A DNA stretch of 64,000 bases, taken from assembly GCA_043101615.1 (NCBI GenBank), contig JBICID010000043.1:5015-69014 (forward strand). Reading direction: 5' to 3'. Each line of letters opens with the position of its first letter. Positions within the stretch are counted from its first letter, which is position 1. Of this stretch, positions 15,998 through 24,597 are shown piece by piece. Position numbers and translations under genes: made by a program. The stretch is from JBLHKT01 sp043101615. Its GTDB lineage: Bacteria; Planctomycetota; Phycisphaerae; Phycisphaerales; UBA1924. The notes under the pieces are model-generated. The model was not told the origin of the DNA and did not search any database. It saw nothing but the letters and a program-made list of their open reading frames with translations.

Positions 15998-17470
15998 ATG
16001 GCCGACGATCCCAAACGACTCGCCGCACAGGTCCTCATCGTGGAGGACGAGCCGGAGCACGCCGACGTGATGAGCGAGGCGCTGCGTCGCCCCGGGCACG
16101 TGTGCACCATCGTGGGGGGCGTGCGGGCGGCGTTGGAGGAGCTCACCGGGGGCTCGTTCGACGTGATCGTGACGGACCTGCGGATGCCCGAGTCGGCCGG
16201 GTTCGACGCCGGCGGCGCGGGGATCGTGGACCCCGACGGCGGGAACGCTGGCATGGTGGTGCTGAACGCCGCGTCCGCCCACCAGCCCGACGCCGAGACG
16301 ATCATGGTGACGGCGCACGGCGACGTGCCGACGGCCCGCCAGGCGTTCAAGGTCGGGGCGTACGACTTCATCGAGAAGCCGCTGGACCTGGACGTGTTCC
16401 GCGAGCTGGTGAACCGGGCCGCGGAGAACGTGCTGCTGCGTCACGAGTCGGGCGAGCTGAGCGAGCTGGTGCAGCACGACGGGTTCGAGGGCATCGTGGC
16501 GGGCTCCGAGCCGATGCGGAAGATCCTGAAAACCGTGAAGACGGTGGCCGCGAGCACGATCCCGGTGCTGATCACCGGCGAGAGCGGCACGGGCAAGGAG
16601 CTGATCGCGGAGGCGGTGCACGCCAACTCGCCCCGCTCGGGCAAGCGGTTCGTGGCGTTCAACTGCGCCGGGCAGACCGAGAGCCTGCTCGAGGACCAGC
16701 TCTTCGGGCACGTGCGGGGGGCGTTCACCGGGGCGGACAAGGACCGCGAGGGCGTCTTCGAGTACGCCGACGGGGGGACGCTGTTCCTCGACGAGATCGG
16801 GGACATGCCGCTGACGATGCAGGCCAAGCTGCTGCGGGTGCTGGAGAGCGGCGAGGTGGTGCGGGTCGGCGACAACGCGCCGCGGTCGACCAACGTCCGT
16901 TTCGTCAGCGCGACGAACAAGGACCTCAAGAAGATGGTGAGCGAGGGGACGTTCCGCGAGGACCTGTTCTTCCGCATCAACGGCAGCCACGTGCACCTGC
17001 CCCCGCTGCGCGAGCGGCGCGACGACATCCCGAGGATCGTCCGCCACGCCATCCAGAAGCACGCGGCCCAGTTCGACCGGGGTATCCCCGACATCACCGA
17101 CGCCGCGGTCATGCGCCTGACCAGCTACGCGTGGCCCGGGAACGTGCGTCAGCTGCTCAACGTTGTCCAGAACATGGTCGTCAGTGCCATCGGCGACGCC
17201 GAGGAAGGGCACACGGTCGTGCTCGACGTCCGCCACATCCCCGAGGACGTCCGGACCGACGACCCGCACGACGCCGACGATGCTCTGGACGCGGGCGGCG
17301 GTGGGGGAGGCGGGGGCTCGCTCGCGGGCAAGAGCCTGGAACAGCTCGAGAAGCGGGCCATCCGGGAGACGCTCAAGCTCACCGGAGGCAACCGCGAGCA
17401 CACGGCCAAGCTGCTGGGCATCGGCGAACGCACGCTGTACCGGAAGCTGAAGGAATACGGGCTGCGGTAA
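15998..17470 (+). CDS. NtrC-family sigma-54-dependent response regulator
   Basis: 490 residues. Receiver domain 1-145: acidic pocket Glu16/Asp17, phospho-acceptor Asp60 in 'VIVTDLRMP', Thr105 and Lys127. Between Asp60 and Thr105 there are about 16 more residues than usual. AAA+ domain about 165-400: Walker A 'GESGTGKE', the sigma-54 contact 'GAFTGA', Walker B 'LFLDEIGDM', and the R-finger region 'FREDLFFRI'. A Gly8 linker leads to a Fis-type helix-turn-helix ('NREHTAKLLGIGERTLYRKL'). No histidine kinase is next to it, so the stimulus and regulon are unknown. It is flanked by inverted copies of a double-hairpin repeat. Confidence 0.95.
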   Translation: MADDPKRLAAQVLIVEDEPEHADVMSEALRRPGHVCTIVGGVRAALEELTGGSFDVIVTDLRMPESAGFDAGGAGIVDPDGGNAGMVVLNAASAHQPDAETIMVTAHGDVPTARQAFKVGAYDFIEKPLDLDVFRELVNRAAENVLLRHESGELSELVQHDGFEGIVAGSEPMRKILKTVKTVAASTIPVLITGESGTGKELIAEAVHANSPRSGKRFVAFNCAGQTESLLEDQLFGHVRGAFTGADKDREGVFEYADGGTLFLDEIGDMPLTMQAKLLRVLESGEVVRVGDNAPRSTNVRFVSATNKDLKKMVSEGTFREDLFFRINGSHVHLPPLRERRDDIPRIVRHAIQKHAAQFDRGIPDITDAAVMRLTSYAWPGNVRQLLNVVQNMVVSAIGDAEEGHTVVLDVRHIPEDVRTDDPHDADDALDAGGGGGGGGSLAGKSLEQLEKRAIRETLKLTGGNREHTAKLLGIGERTLYRKLKEYGLR

Positions 17471-17579
17471 ATCGGATGGTGTGACGGGTGGCGTGGAGAC
17501 GGCGCAGCCTTCTCCACGACTTGGGGTATCGAAGACCCGATGAAGCCTGCACCGTCATCGGGGCACCCGGAGCGTCTTT

Positions 17580-17663
17580 GGTGCCCGCCTTCGACCCGCA
17601 GGGCGAAGGCGGAGGCTGCTGCCCGAATCGCCTGCTTCGCCCTGCGGGTCGAAGCAGGGCACC
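17580..17663 (-). repeat. Double-hairpin repeat element, copy 2, inverted relative to copy 1
   Basis: GGTGCC (17580-17585) and GGCACC (17658-17663) enclose CCGCCTTCG/CGAAGGCGG (17585-17593 with 17604-17612) and CCTGCTTCG/CGAAGCAGG (17631-17639 with 17650-17658), both perfect 9-bp stems. The loops ACCCGCAGGG and CCCTGCGGGT are exact reverse complements. The reverse complement of this element aligns along its length with copy 1. It ends 8 bases from the purL stop and lies between convergent genes, so it may also terminate transcription. Confidence 0.87.
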
Positions 17664-17671
17664 GAGAGGTT

Positions 17672-20600
17672 TTACCAGTCCAGCGTTCCTAACCACATCG
17701 TCGCCAAGTCCTCAACGCCGACCGTCCACGTCGAGCACGTCAGCGAACCGGTATCGTTCAGCACCCCAACCCGCTCGCATGCGATTTCGCCGAGGCGCGA
17801 TTCGATCGCCTCGACCTGATCCGCCGGACCCTCGAGTACGAAGCGGCTCGGCCCCTCGCCGAACAGGCTGGCGGCGTCGTCAGCCACGCTCAGTTCGGCC
17901 CCGATTGGGCGATCTCCCGACGAGCCTGCGATCAGCATCTCCGCGACGCAGCACAGCAGCCCGCCGTCGCTGACGTCGTGCACCGAGGCGACCAGCCCGT
18001 CCCGGACCAGCGATGACACGGCCCGCGCAATCCGCGGCCCGAGTTCCAGATCGGTGACGGGAAGCGAGCCAGTGCTCGTTCCCCACGCCCTGGCGTACTC
18101 GGATCCCATCAATCCAAGTGGGGGGGGGCCGACCGCCAGCAGCACGTTCCCGGGCGACTTTGCGTCCATGGAGGTCGCGGGCGTGCCCTCCGGCACGATC
18201 CCCATCCCCGTGATCAGCAGCGTCGGCGGGATCTCGATCGTCCGGCCGTCCTCGGTGGTGAACTGGTTGTTCAGCGAGTCCTTGCCCGAGACGAACGGCG
18301 TGCGGTACGCCTTGGCCCCGTCGTAACAGCCCTCGGCGGCCCGCACCAGCGAGGCGAGGTTCTGGGGCTTCTTGCAGCTCGGCCAGCAGAAGTTGTCCAG
18401 GATCGCGATCCGGTCCGGATCGGCCCCGACGCAGACGAGGTTGCGGACGCACTCGTCGATCGCCGCCAGCGCCATCAGGTACGGGTCCGCCTCCAGCCCC
18501 GTCGCCAGCCCGCACCCGATCGCGAGCCCGCGACCCGAACCCGGCACGGGCTCCGCGATGCTCGCGTCGCCCGGGCCGCGTGCCTGGGCCCCGACGAGCG
18601 GCTTCGCGACGGTGTTGCCCTGTACCTCGTGGTCGTACTGGCGGATGATCCAGTGCTTGCTGGCGATGTTGGGGTGGGCGAGGAGGGTGAGGAGCGCGTC
18701 ACGGGTCGCAGGGGCATTGGGGGGAGCAGGGGGGGCGGCCCCCTCGCTTGCGCTCGGGGCTCGTTGATCGGTCGTGACAGGCGTCCACACGGCCTCTCGG
18801 GTCGGGGTCGGGATGCCGTCGTGCATGAAGGCCATCGGCAGGCGTCCGACTTCGGTGCCGCGGTAGTTCAGGATGAGGTCCGCCCCCTCGGTGCCGAAGT
18901 GGCCGAGGTCGGCCAGTTCCACGTGCTCCTGGTCGCAGATCGCTTGCAGTGCGGCGACGTTGGATTCGGGCACCGCGAGCACCATCCGCTCCTGGGCCTC
19001 GGAGATCCAGATCTCGGTCGGGCTCAGGCCGTCGTACTTGAGCGGGGCCCGCTCGAGGTGGACCTCGGCCCCGATCTTCTCGCCCATCTCGCCCACGGCC
19101 GAGCTGAACCCGCCCGCGCCGCAGTCCGTGATCGCGCTGAACAGCGGCCGGCCGCCGGGCCCCTCGTCCCGGGCACGCAGGATGGCGTCCAGCACGCGTT
19201 TTTCCTCGATCGCGTTGCCGATCTGCACGGCGTGGCTGAACTCGTCCGCGTGCGTGTCCGTCAGCTCCGCCGAGCTGAACGTCGCCCCGTGGATGCCGTC
19301 CCGTCCGGTCCTGCCGCCCAGCGCGACGATGCGGTCCCCCGGCCTCGCCTCGCCCGAGATCAGGTCACGCGGCATCACCCCCACGCACCCGCAGTACACC
19401 AGCGGGTTGCCGACGTACCGGTCGTCGAACCAGACCGCCCCGTTGATGGTGGGGATGCCCATGCGGTTGCCGTAGTCGCGCACGCCCGCGACGACCTCGG
19501 TCAGGATGCGTCTCGGGTGCAGGCAGCCCGCGGGGATCTCTTCGAGATCCGGATTCGCGACGCAGAACACGTCGGTGCTCGCGATCGGCTTGGCGGCCAG
19601 CCCGGTGCCGATCACGTCGCGGATGCAGCCCCCGATGCCCGTCGCGGCCCCGCCGTACGGCTCGATCGCGCTGGGGTGGTTGTGCGTCTCGACCTTGATG
19701 CAGACCGCGTGGTCGTCGTCGAAGGCGACGATGCCGGCGTTGTCCACGAAGACCGACAGCGTCCAGTCCACCCCCTCGGCGATCAGCTCGTGCGTCGCGG
19801 CGGCGACCGTGCTCTTGAGCAGGTTGTGGATCGTGACCGAGCCGTCTTCGTGGATCTCGTGCCCCGGCCTGTTCGAGAAGTCGAGGGCCCCGTCGCTGGC
19901 GCTCCGGGCTCGTTCGTCGGAGGCTTCGCGGTAGTGGATGGTGCTCTTGAGCGTCTTGTGCACGCAGTGCTCTGACCAGGTCTGGGCGAGCGTCTCGAGC
20001 TCGATCTCGCGCGGCTCGCGCCCGAGTTCCCGGTACTCGTCCCGGATCGCACGCATCTCGTCGAGGCTCAGGAACAGGTGCGCCTCGCGCGACATCTTTT
20101 CCAGGGCGGCATCGTCGAGCTCACGGATCGGGACCTCCGGCATGCCGAACTCGCGTGCCTCGCCCCGGGGCAGACGGTCGGGGGCGTAGGCCTCCGTGTG
20201 CACGGCGTGCACGACCGGGTTGGCCAGCAGGCCCGCGACGGCGCGGGCGTCGCCCGCTCCGAGGCCCTCCAGCTCGTACCGGACCGCGGTCGAGACCCGG
20301 ACCCGCTCGCCGGTGAGGGTGTGGATCGCGTCGGCGACGGACTGGGCCGCGGGGTCCATCACGCCGGGCAGCGGGTGGACCTCGACGAGGGCGTGCCCGG
20401 GCGGGCAGGGGGTGGAACCGACGGTGGCGTCCTCTGACACCGGATCGGCCAGCAGGCTCTCGACGACGAACGCGAGGTCGCCGTCGCTCAGCGAGCCCTC
20501 GATGAGGTAGACCTTGGCGGTGCGGACCGAGCCGACCCCGATCCCGCGTGCCCGGAGGCGGCTCCGGGTGGACCGGCCGCGCGGGTCGCCGGCGAGGGTG

Positions 20601-20686
20601 CTGGGGCGCACCTCGACCCGCGTGACGCGTGCGTGCTCGCGTGTGCCGGTGGTCGCGTCGGGGGTTGTGGTCGGGGGTGGGCTCAT
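17672..20686 (-). CDS. purL: FGAM synthase, PurS-PurL fusion
   Basis: 1004 residues; converts FGAR and ammonia to FGAM in purine synthesis. Residues about 20-185 are two PurS-like halves; the second has 'PLPGVMDPAAQSVADAI' and 'STAVRYELEG'. The PurL core follows: 'TWSEHCVHKT', 'VCIKVETHNHPSAIEPYGGAATGIGG', here split by position, 'GDRIVALGGRTGRDGIHGAT', 'DCGAGGFSSAVGEMG', 'PFVSGKDSLNNQF' and 'HDVSDGGLLCCVAEM'. There is no C-terminal glutaminase, so a separate PurQ is expected. Two short stretches (about residues 257-267 and 640-648, reading RARSASDGA and RAPSASEGA) are encoded by copies of a dispersed repeat. The start at 20686 has TACCAT exactly 6 nt upstream. Confidence 0.95.
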   Translation of the reverse strand: MSPPPTTTPDATTGTREHARVTRVEVRPSTLAGDPRGRSTRSRLRARGIGVGSVRTAKVYLIEGSLSDGDLAFVVESLLADPVSEDATVGSTPCPPGHALVEVHPLPGVMDPAAQSVADAIHTLTGERVRVSTAVRYELEGLGAGDARAVAGLLANPVVHAVHTEAYAPDRLPRGEAREFGMPEVPIRELDDAALEKMSREAHLFLSLDEMRAIRDEYRELGREPREIELETLAQTWSEHCVHKTLKSTIHYREASDERARSASDGALDFSNRPGHEIHEDGSVTIHNLLKSTVAAATHELIAEGVDWTLSVFVDNAGIVAFDDDHAVCIKVETHNHPSAIEPYGGAATGIGGCIRDVIGTGLAAKPIASTDVFCVANPDLEEIPAGCLHPRRILTEVVAGVRDYGNRMGIPTINGAVWFDDRYVGNPLVYCGCVGVMPRDLISGEARPGDRIVALGGRTGRDGIHGATFSSAELTDTHADEFSHAVQIGNAIEEKRVLDAILRARDEGPGGRPLFSAITDCGAGGFSSAVGEMGEKIGAEVHLERAPLKYDGLSPTEIWISEAQERMVLAVPESNVAALQAICDQEHVELADLGHFGTEGADLILNYRGTEVGRLPMAFMHDGIPTPTREAVWTPVTTDQRAPSASEGAAPPAPPNAPATRDALLTLLAHPNIASKHWIIRQYDHEVQGNTVAKPLVGAQARGPGDASIAEPVPGSGRGLAIGCGLATGLEADPYLMALAAIDECVRNLVCVGADPDRIAILDNFCWPSCKKPQNLASLVRAAEGCYDGAKAYRTPFVSGKDSLNNQFTTEDGRTIEIPPTLLITGMGIVPEGTPATSMDAKSPGNVLLAVGPPPLGLMGSEYARAWGTSTGSLPVTDLELGPRIARAVSSLVRDGLVASVHDVSDGGLLCCVAEMLIAGSSGDRPIGAELSVADDAASLFGEGPSRFVLEGPADQVEAIESRLGEIACERVGVLNDTGSLTCSTWTVGVEDLATMWLGTLDW
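18740..18773 (-). repeat. Dispersed 34-bp repeat, copy inside purL (linker between PurL halves)
   Basis: On the minus strand this 34-mer matches the intergenic copy at 28141-28174 at 31 of 34 positions (core AGCCCCGAGCGC, then AGCGAGGGG). It is translated as QRAPSASEG, in a low-complexity linker. Confidence 0.8.
19888..19914 (-). repeat. Dispersed repeat, second copy inside purL
   Basis: On the minus strand, 24 of 27 positions match the copy at 18740-18773 (AACGAGCCC, G/C, GAGCGC, C/A, AGCGA, C/G, GGGG). It is read in the same frame and gives ERARSASDG in a surface loop. Confidence 0.7.
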
Positions 20687-20692
20687 GCGCCG

Positions 20693-20698
20693 ATGGTA
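20693..20698 (-). promoter_or_regulatory. -10-like TACCAT, 6 nt before purL
   Basis: TACCAT on the minus strand ends exactly 6 nt before the purL ATG, with no Shine-Dalgarno, so the mRNA is probably leaderless. Confidence 0.5.
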
Positions 20699-20767
20699 GA
20701 GAGAACCGCGCCGCGGCGACGGTCCGGCGGGCCTCTTCCGGGGCTGCCCCCGGCGCGGGCGAGCACA

Positions 20768-20773
20768 TACCCT
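20768..20773 (+). promoter_or_regulatory. -10-like TACCCT before rnhA
   Basis: TACCCT ends 8 nt before the rnhA ATG. It is divergent from the purL -10 site 70 bases away. Confidence 0.35.
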
Positions 20774-20781
20774 ACCCACGC

Positions 20782-21285
20782 ATGCCCACGAGCCCCAGCT
20801 CCAGCCCGGACCCCCCCGAGATGCACCCCCCCGAGATGCACCGCCCCACGGTCGAGCTGTTCACGGACGGGGCCTGCTCGGGCAACCCGGGTCCGGGGGG
20901 CTGGGCGTACATCCTGAGGCACCCGGTGTCGAGCGCCGAGGTCGAGCGGACCGGCTCGGAGCGGGCCACCACCAACAACCGGATGGAGCTCATGGCCGTG
21001 ATCCGGGGGCTGGAGGCCCTGACGCGTCCGAGCATCGTCGAGCTGTACTCGGACTCGCAGTACGTGCTCAAGGGGATGGAGGAGTGGCTGGCGCAGTGGA
21101 AGGCCAGGGGGTGGCGGACCGCGGCCAAGAAGCCGGTCAAGAACGAGGAGCTGTGGCGTCGGCTGGACGAGCTGCAGTCGACGCACCGGATCAGCTTCCA
21201 CTGGATCCGGGGGCACGACGGGCACCCCGAGAACGAGCGGGTGGACCGGCTGGCGGTCGCGGCCCGTGACACCCTGCGCGGCTGA
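20782..21285 (+). CDS. rnhA: Ribonuclease HI
   Basis: 167 residues; degrades the RNA strand of RNA:DNA hybrids. The four catalytic carboxylates are in place: Asp29 in 'LFTDGACSGNPGPGGW', Glu69 in 'NNRMELMAVI', Asp91 in 'LYSDSQYV' and Asp155 in 'NERVDRLA', with His145 in 'WIRGHDGH'. Before the domain there is a short Pro/Ser-rich leader containing a tandem PEMH-PPEMH, so Met20 at 20839 is an alternative start. It is divergent from purL. Confidence 0.95.
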   Translation: MPTSPSSSPDPPEMHPPEMHRPTVELFTDGACSGNPGPGGWAYILRHPVSSAEVERTGSERATTNNRMELMAVIRGLEALTRPSIVELYSDSQYVLKGMEEWLAQWKARGWRTAAKKPVKNEELWRRLDELQSTHRISFHWIRGHDGHPENERVDRLAVAARDTLRG

Positions 21286-21489
21286 TCGGGGCGGTCCGAG
21301 AAGAACCGGGCGGGCGGGGGCGCGGCGCCGTGGCCCCCGGGCCCGACCGAACGACCCGGACATCCCCCGAGATTCACAGGCCCGGGGCGTCGCTCGGACT
21401 GAACCCCCCGCAACCGAGGGCCGATGTTGCGAGCGAGGTCGGCTCGCGCCGGCTCACTCACGATCCGACCCACACGGGGAGACAGCCTG

Positions 21490-22545
21490 ATGGACCTCGA
21501 CGCGATTCTCCGGGCCGCATTCGAAGCCGATTCCTCCGACATCCACCTGGTCGGGGGCGAGCCCCCGACGGCGCGGGTCCACCAGATCATGACGCCGCTC
21601 TCGGAGGGCGTCCTCGAGCCCGAGGACGTGCTCGAGACCTTCCGGGACATGGTGTCGGCCGAGCAGTTCTCCCGGTTCGAGGTCAACAAGGACCTGGACT
21701 TCTCCTACGAGGTCGAGGGGCTGGCCCGGTACCGCGTGAACGCTCACCTGCAGCGCGGCATCGTGGGGCTGGCGATGCGTCAGATCAAGACCGAGGTGCC
21801 TGCGCTGGCCGACCTGAACCTGCCCGAGGTGATCGCCCGCCTGACGTACCTGCCCCGCGGGCTGGTGCTGGTCACGGGGGACACCGGCTCGGGCAAGTCC
21901 ACGACGCTGGCGGCGATGATCCAGGCGATGAACCAGCGCTACCGCAAGCACATCATCACGCTGGAAGACCCGGTCGAGTACATCTTCCAGAGCGAGCAGT
22001 CGCTGATCGAGCAGCGCGAGCTGGGGCGCGACATGATCTCGTTCGGCTCGGGCCTCAAGCACGCCCTGCGTCAGGACCCGGACATCATCCTGGTCGGTGA
22101 GATGCGCGACCACGAGACCACCTCGCTGGCGATCTCCGCGGCCGAGACGGGCCACCTGGTGCTCTCGACGCTGCACACGGTGAACGCGGCCCAGACGGTG
22201 TCGCGAATCATCGACATGTACCCGTCGGGGCAGCAGAACCAGATCCGGTCGATGCTGTCGACCACGCTGCAGGCGGTGATCTCGCAGTCGCTGTTCACCC
22301 GCTCGGACCGCCCGGGCATGGTGCCGGCGGTGGAGACGCTGCTGTGCACGCCGGCGGTGCGGAACCTGATCCGCGAGAACAAGATCTACGAGATCCCGAA
22401 CGTGATCGAGACGTCCCGCGCGATCGGCATGAGCACGCTGGACGCGTCCATCGCCGAGCTGTACTTCAACGGGTCCATCACCAAGGAGTCCGCGATCTCC
22501 CAGGCGGTCCACCCGGACAAGCTCGAGCAGCAGCTCGTGGCGTAA
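21490..22545 (+). CDS. pilT: PilT-family secretion/retraction ATPase
   Basis: 351 residues, a PilT-type AAA-like hexameric ATPase that powers pilus retraction. PAS-like N-domain, then Walker A 'GDTGSGKST' (about 130-138), Asp box 'IITLEDPVEY', Walker B 'PDIILVGEMRD', and His box 'AAETGHLVLSTLHT'. The C-terminal 'TPAVRNLIRENK' is typical of PilT rather than PilB/GspE. A GGGGAG lies upstream of the ATG. It heads an operon with pilC (48-nt gap) and three pilin-like genes. No extension ATPase (PilB) is present in the window, so either it is elsewhere or this protein serves both roles. Confidence 0.93.
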   Translation: MDLDAILRAAFEADSSDIHLVGGEPPTARVHQIMTPLSEGVLEPEDVLETFRDMVSAEQFSRFEVNKDLDFSYEVEGLARYRVNAHLQRGIVGLAMRQIKTEVPALADLNLPEVIARLTYLPRGLVLVTGDTGSGKSTTLAAMIQAMNQRYRKHIITLEDPVEYIFQSEQSLIEQRELGRDMISFGSGLKHALRQDPDIILVGEMRDHETTSLAISAAETGHLVLSTLHTVNAAQTVSRIIDMYPSGQQNQIRSMLSTTLQAVISQSLFTRSDRPGMVPAVETLLCTPAVRNLIRENKIYEIPNVIETSRAIGMSTLDASIAELYFNGSITKESAISQAVHPDKLEQQLVA

Positions 22546-22593
22546 GCCAGCCGAAACCCAGAGAAGACGCCACGACCGAGGAGACACACCGCG

Positions 22594-23814
22594 ATGGCCA
22601 ACTACAACTACCAGATCCGCAATTCAGGCGGCCAGATGCAGCAGGGCGTCATCGCCGCGGACAACGCGGCGACCGCGTCGGCCATCCTGCGCAACCAGGG
22701 CGCGCACGTGATCTCGGTGTCCGCGGTCAAGGAGGGGCGTTCCTCGGGCGGGAGCTTCCTGGCGTCGATCAACTCGCGCAAGCCGGGCATGAAGGACGTG
22801 CTGGACTTCACCACCCAGCTCGCGGTGATGATCCGGGCCGGCATCTCGCTGCGATCCGCGCTGGAGGGCATCGCCGACCAGACGACCAACCCGCGGTTCA
22901 AGGAGGTCGTGGTCCAGCTCCGCACCGACGTGGAGTCGGGCAAGGCCTTCTCGGACGCGCTGTCGGCGCACCCGAAGCTGTTCAACTCGCTGTACGTGAA
23001 CATGGTGAAGGCGTCCGAGATGTCGGGCTCGTTCTCCGAGATGCTCGACCGGATCGCGGGCTACATGGCCCAGCAGCTCGAGACGCGCAAGATGGTCGTG
23101 GGCGCGTCGATCTACCCGGCCATCATCGGCATCCTCGCCGTGGTCGTGACGGTCTTCCTGCTGACCTTCGTGCTGCCGAAGTTCTACACGCTGTTCGAGG
23201 GCAAGGAGGAGGTGCTGCCGTTCGCCACCGTCTTCCTGATGGGACTCTCCAAGTTCGTGATCGCGCAGTGGCCCTACCTGGTCGGCGGGCTGGTGCTGAT
23301 GATCGGCGCCCTGTGGGCGGCCCTGCGGACCGAGGTCGGCATCTTCTGGCTGGACCGCCTGAAGCTGGCGGTGCCGGTGATGAAGGCCATGTTCCGCTCC
23401 CTGTACATCACCCGGTCGCTGCAGACGATGGGCCAGCTCATCAACGCCGGCGTGCCCATGCTCGACACCATCCAGATCACCGGCGACATCGCGGGCAACC
23501 AGCTCTTCACCGCGATGTGGCAGCGTGTGTACCAGTCCGTCAAGCAGGGCAAGAAGATCGCCACGCCGCTGAACGAGTCCGACCTGCTGCCCCGCTCGGT
23601 GAGCCAGATGATCTCGGCGGGCGAGGAGTCCGGCAAGCTGGGAGAGGTGCTCGACGAGATCTCGAGCTACTACGCCAAGCTGCTCAAGGACCAGATCAAG
23701 GCGGTTACCGGAATGATCGAGCCCCTCATGATCCTCCTGATGGGCACGATCGTCGGATTCATCGCGATGGCGATCATCCTTCCCATCTTTAAGATGAGCC
23801 AGATCGTGCAGTAA
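22594..23814 (+). CDS. pilC: Type IV pilus / type II secretion inner-membrane platform protein
   Basis: 406 residues, PilC/GspF family. Two T2SSF domains: 'DFTTQLAVMIRAGISLRSAL' begins the first and 'ITRSLQTMGQLINAGVPML' the second. Three membrane segments are visible (near 170-195, 220-245 and the C-terminal 'LMILLMGTIVGFIAMAIILPIF'). The protein couples the cytoplasmic ATPase to pilin polymerisation. The N-terminal 60 residues ('YNYQIRNSGGQMQQGVIAADN') match the usual GspF N-domain. It lies between pilT and the pilin-like genes. Confidence 0.95.
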   Translation: MANYNYQIRNSGGQMQQGVIAADNAATASAILRNQGAHVISVSAVKEGRSSGGSFLASINSRKPGMKDVLDFTTQLAVMIRAGISLRSALEGIADQTTNPRFKEVVVQLRTDVESGKAFSDALSAHPKLFNSLYVNMVKASEMSGSFSEMLDRIAGYMAQQLETRKMVVGASIYPAIIGILAVVVTVFLLTFVLPKFYTLFEGKEEVLPFATVFLMGLSKFVIAQWPYLVGGLVLMIGALWAALRTEVGIFWLDRLKLAVPVMKAMFRSLYITRSLQTMGQLINAGVPMLDTIQITGDIAGNQLFTAMWQRVYQSVKQGKKIATPLNESDLLPRSVSQMISAGEESGKLGEVLDEISSYYAKLLKDQIKAVTGMIEPLMILLMGTIVGFIAMAIILPIFKMSQIVQ

Positions 23815-23825
23815 CCGATGCTCTG

Positions 23826-23851
23826 GTGGCGGGGATTTCGCGCCCCGCCAC
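23826..23851 (+). terminator. Perfect 9-bp hairpin between pilC and the first prepilin gene
   Basis: GTGGCGGGG (23826-23834) pairs perfectly with CCCCGCCAC (23843-23851) around an 8-nt loop, 11 bases after the pilC stop. With no T-run it may reduce rather than stop transcription, or set a processing end within the operon. Confidence 0.5.
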
Positions 23852-23872
23852 AACCGGAGAGGATCGGACGAG

Positions 23873-24580
23873 ATGAGCTCACGAATCGCACCACGCACGC
23901 GTCGCCCCGGCACACAGGGCGGGTTCACCCTGATCGAGGCCGCCATGGCCACGGTGATCATCGGGGTCGGCGTGCTCGCGATGATCGATGCCCAGTCCGC
24001 CTTCATCCGGGCCAACCTGTGGTCCAACCACGCCGCGTCCGCAACCTTCCTGGCCAACGAGATCCGCGAGTACACCCGCCTGCTCCCCAGGCACGACCCG
24101 GTCTCCGGGCTGGTGATCGACGGGGGCGTGCTGTACGGCTGGGGGCCCGACGAGGGCGAGATCACCGTCGACGACTTCGACGACCTGGACGACTTCGACG
24201 GCATCACCTTCTCCGGCTTCGGCTCCCCCGACTGGGCCGACGGCGACCTGCCCGGCCCGATCGACGCCTTCGGGACGGTGATCCCCGAGATCACGCTCGA
24301 CGGCGTGGAGCTCGGCGCCTCGATGGACGACGGCTCCGGCCAGATCGTCTTCGCGGGCGAGGCGATGAACGGCTGGTCGCAGACCGTCGAGGTCGACAAG
24401 ATCGACCCGTTCGACACCGCCATCGTCTACGCCCCCGAGTACTTCGAGGGCCCCGTCGGGGTGGACCCCGGTCGCCCGGTGGACTCCTTCCCCCTGCGTG
24501 TCACCGTCCGAGTCTTCTACCAGAGCGCCGCCGACCCGCTCCCCAGCGAGGTCATCGCGGTGACCTGGATCGTCCCCTGA
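23873..24580 (+). CDS. Type IV prepilin-like protein
   Basis: 235 residues. A prepilin peptidase site 'GGFTLIEAAMATVIIG' at 16-31 gives a short basic leader and a hydrophobic helix, as in PilV/GspI-type minor pilins. The rest is acidic, with a 'DDFDDLDDFDGITF' stretch and a closing beta-rich 'RVTVRVFYQS'. GGAGAGG lies upstream of the ATG. It is the first of three co-directional pilin-type genes. The acidic segment may bind calcium as in pseudopilins, but this is only inferred. Confidence 0.88.
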   Translation: MSSRIAPRTRRPGTQGGFTLIEAAMATVIIGVGVLAMIDAQSAFIRANLWSNHAASATFLANEIREYTRLLPRHDPVSGLVIDGGVLYGWGPDEGEITVDDFDDLDDFDGITFSGFGSPDWADGDLPGPIDAFGTVIPEITLDGVELGASMDDGSGQIVFAGEAMNGWSQTVEVDKIDPFDTAIVYAPEYFEGPVGVDPGRPVDSFPLRVTVRVFYQSAADPLPSEVIAVTWIVP

Positions 24581-24597
24581 GCAGCACCGGAGCACCC

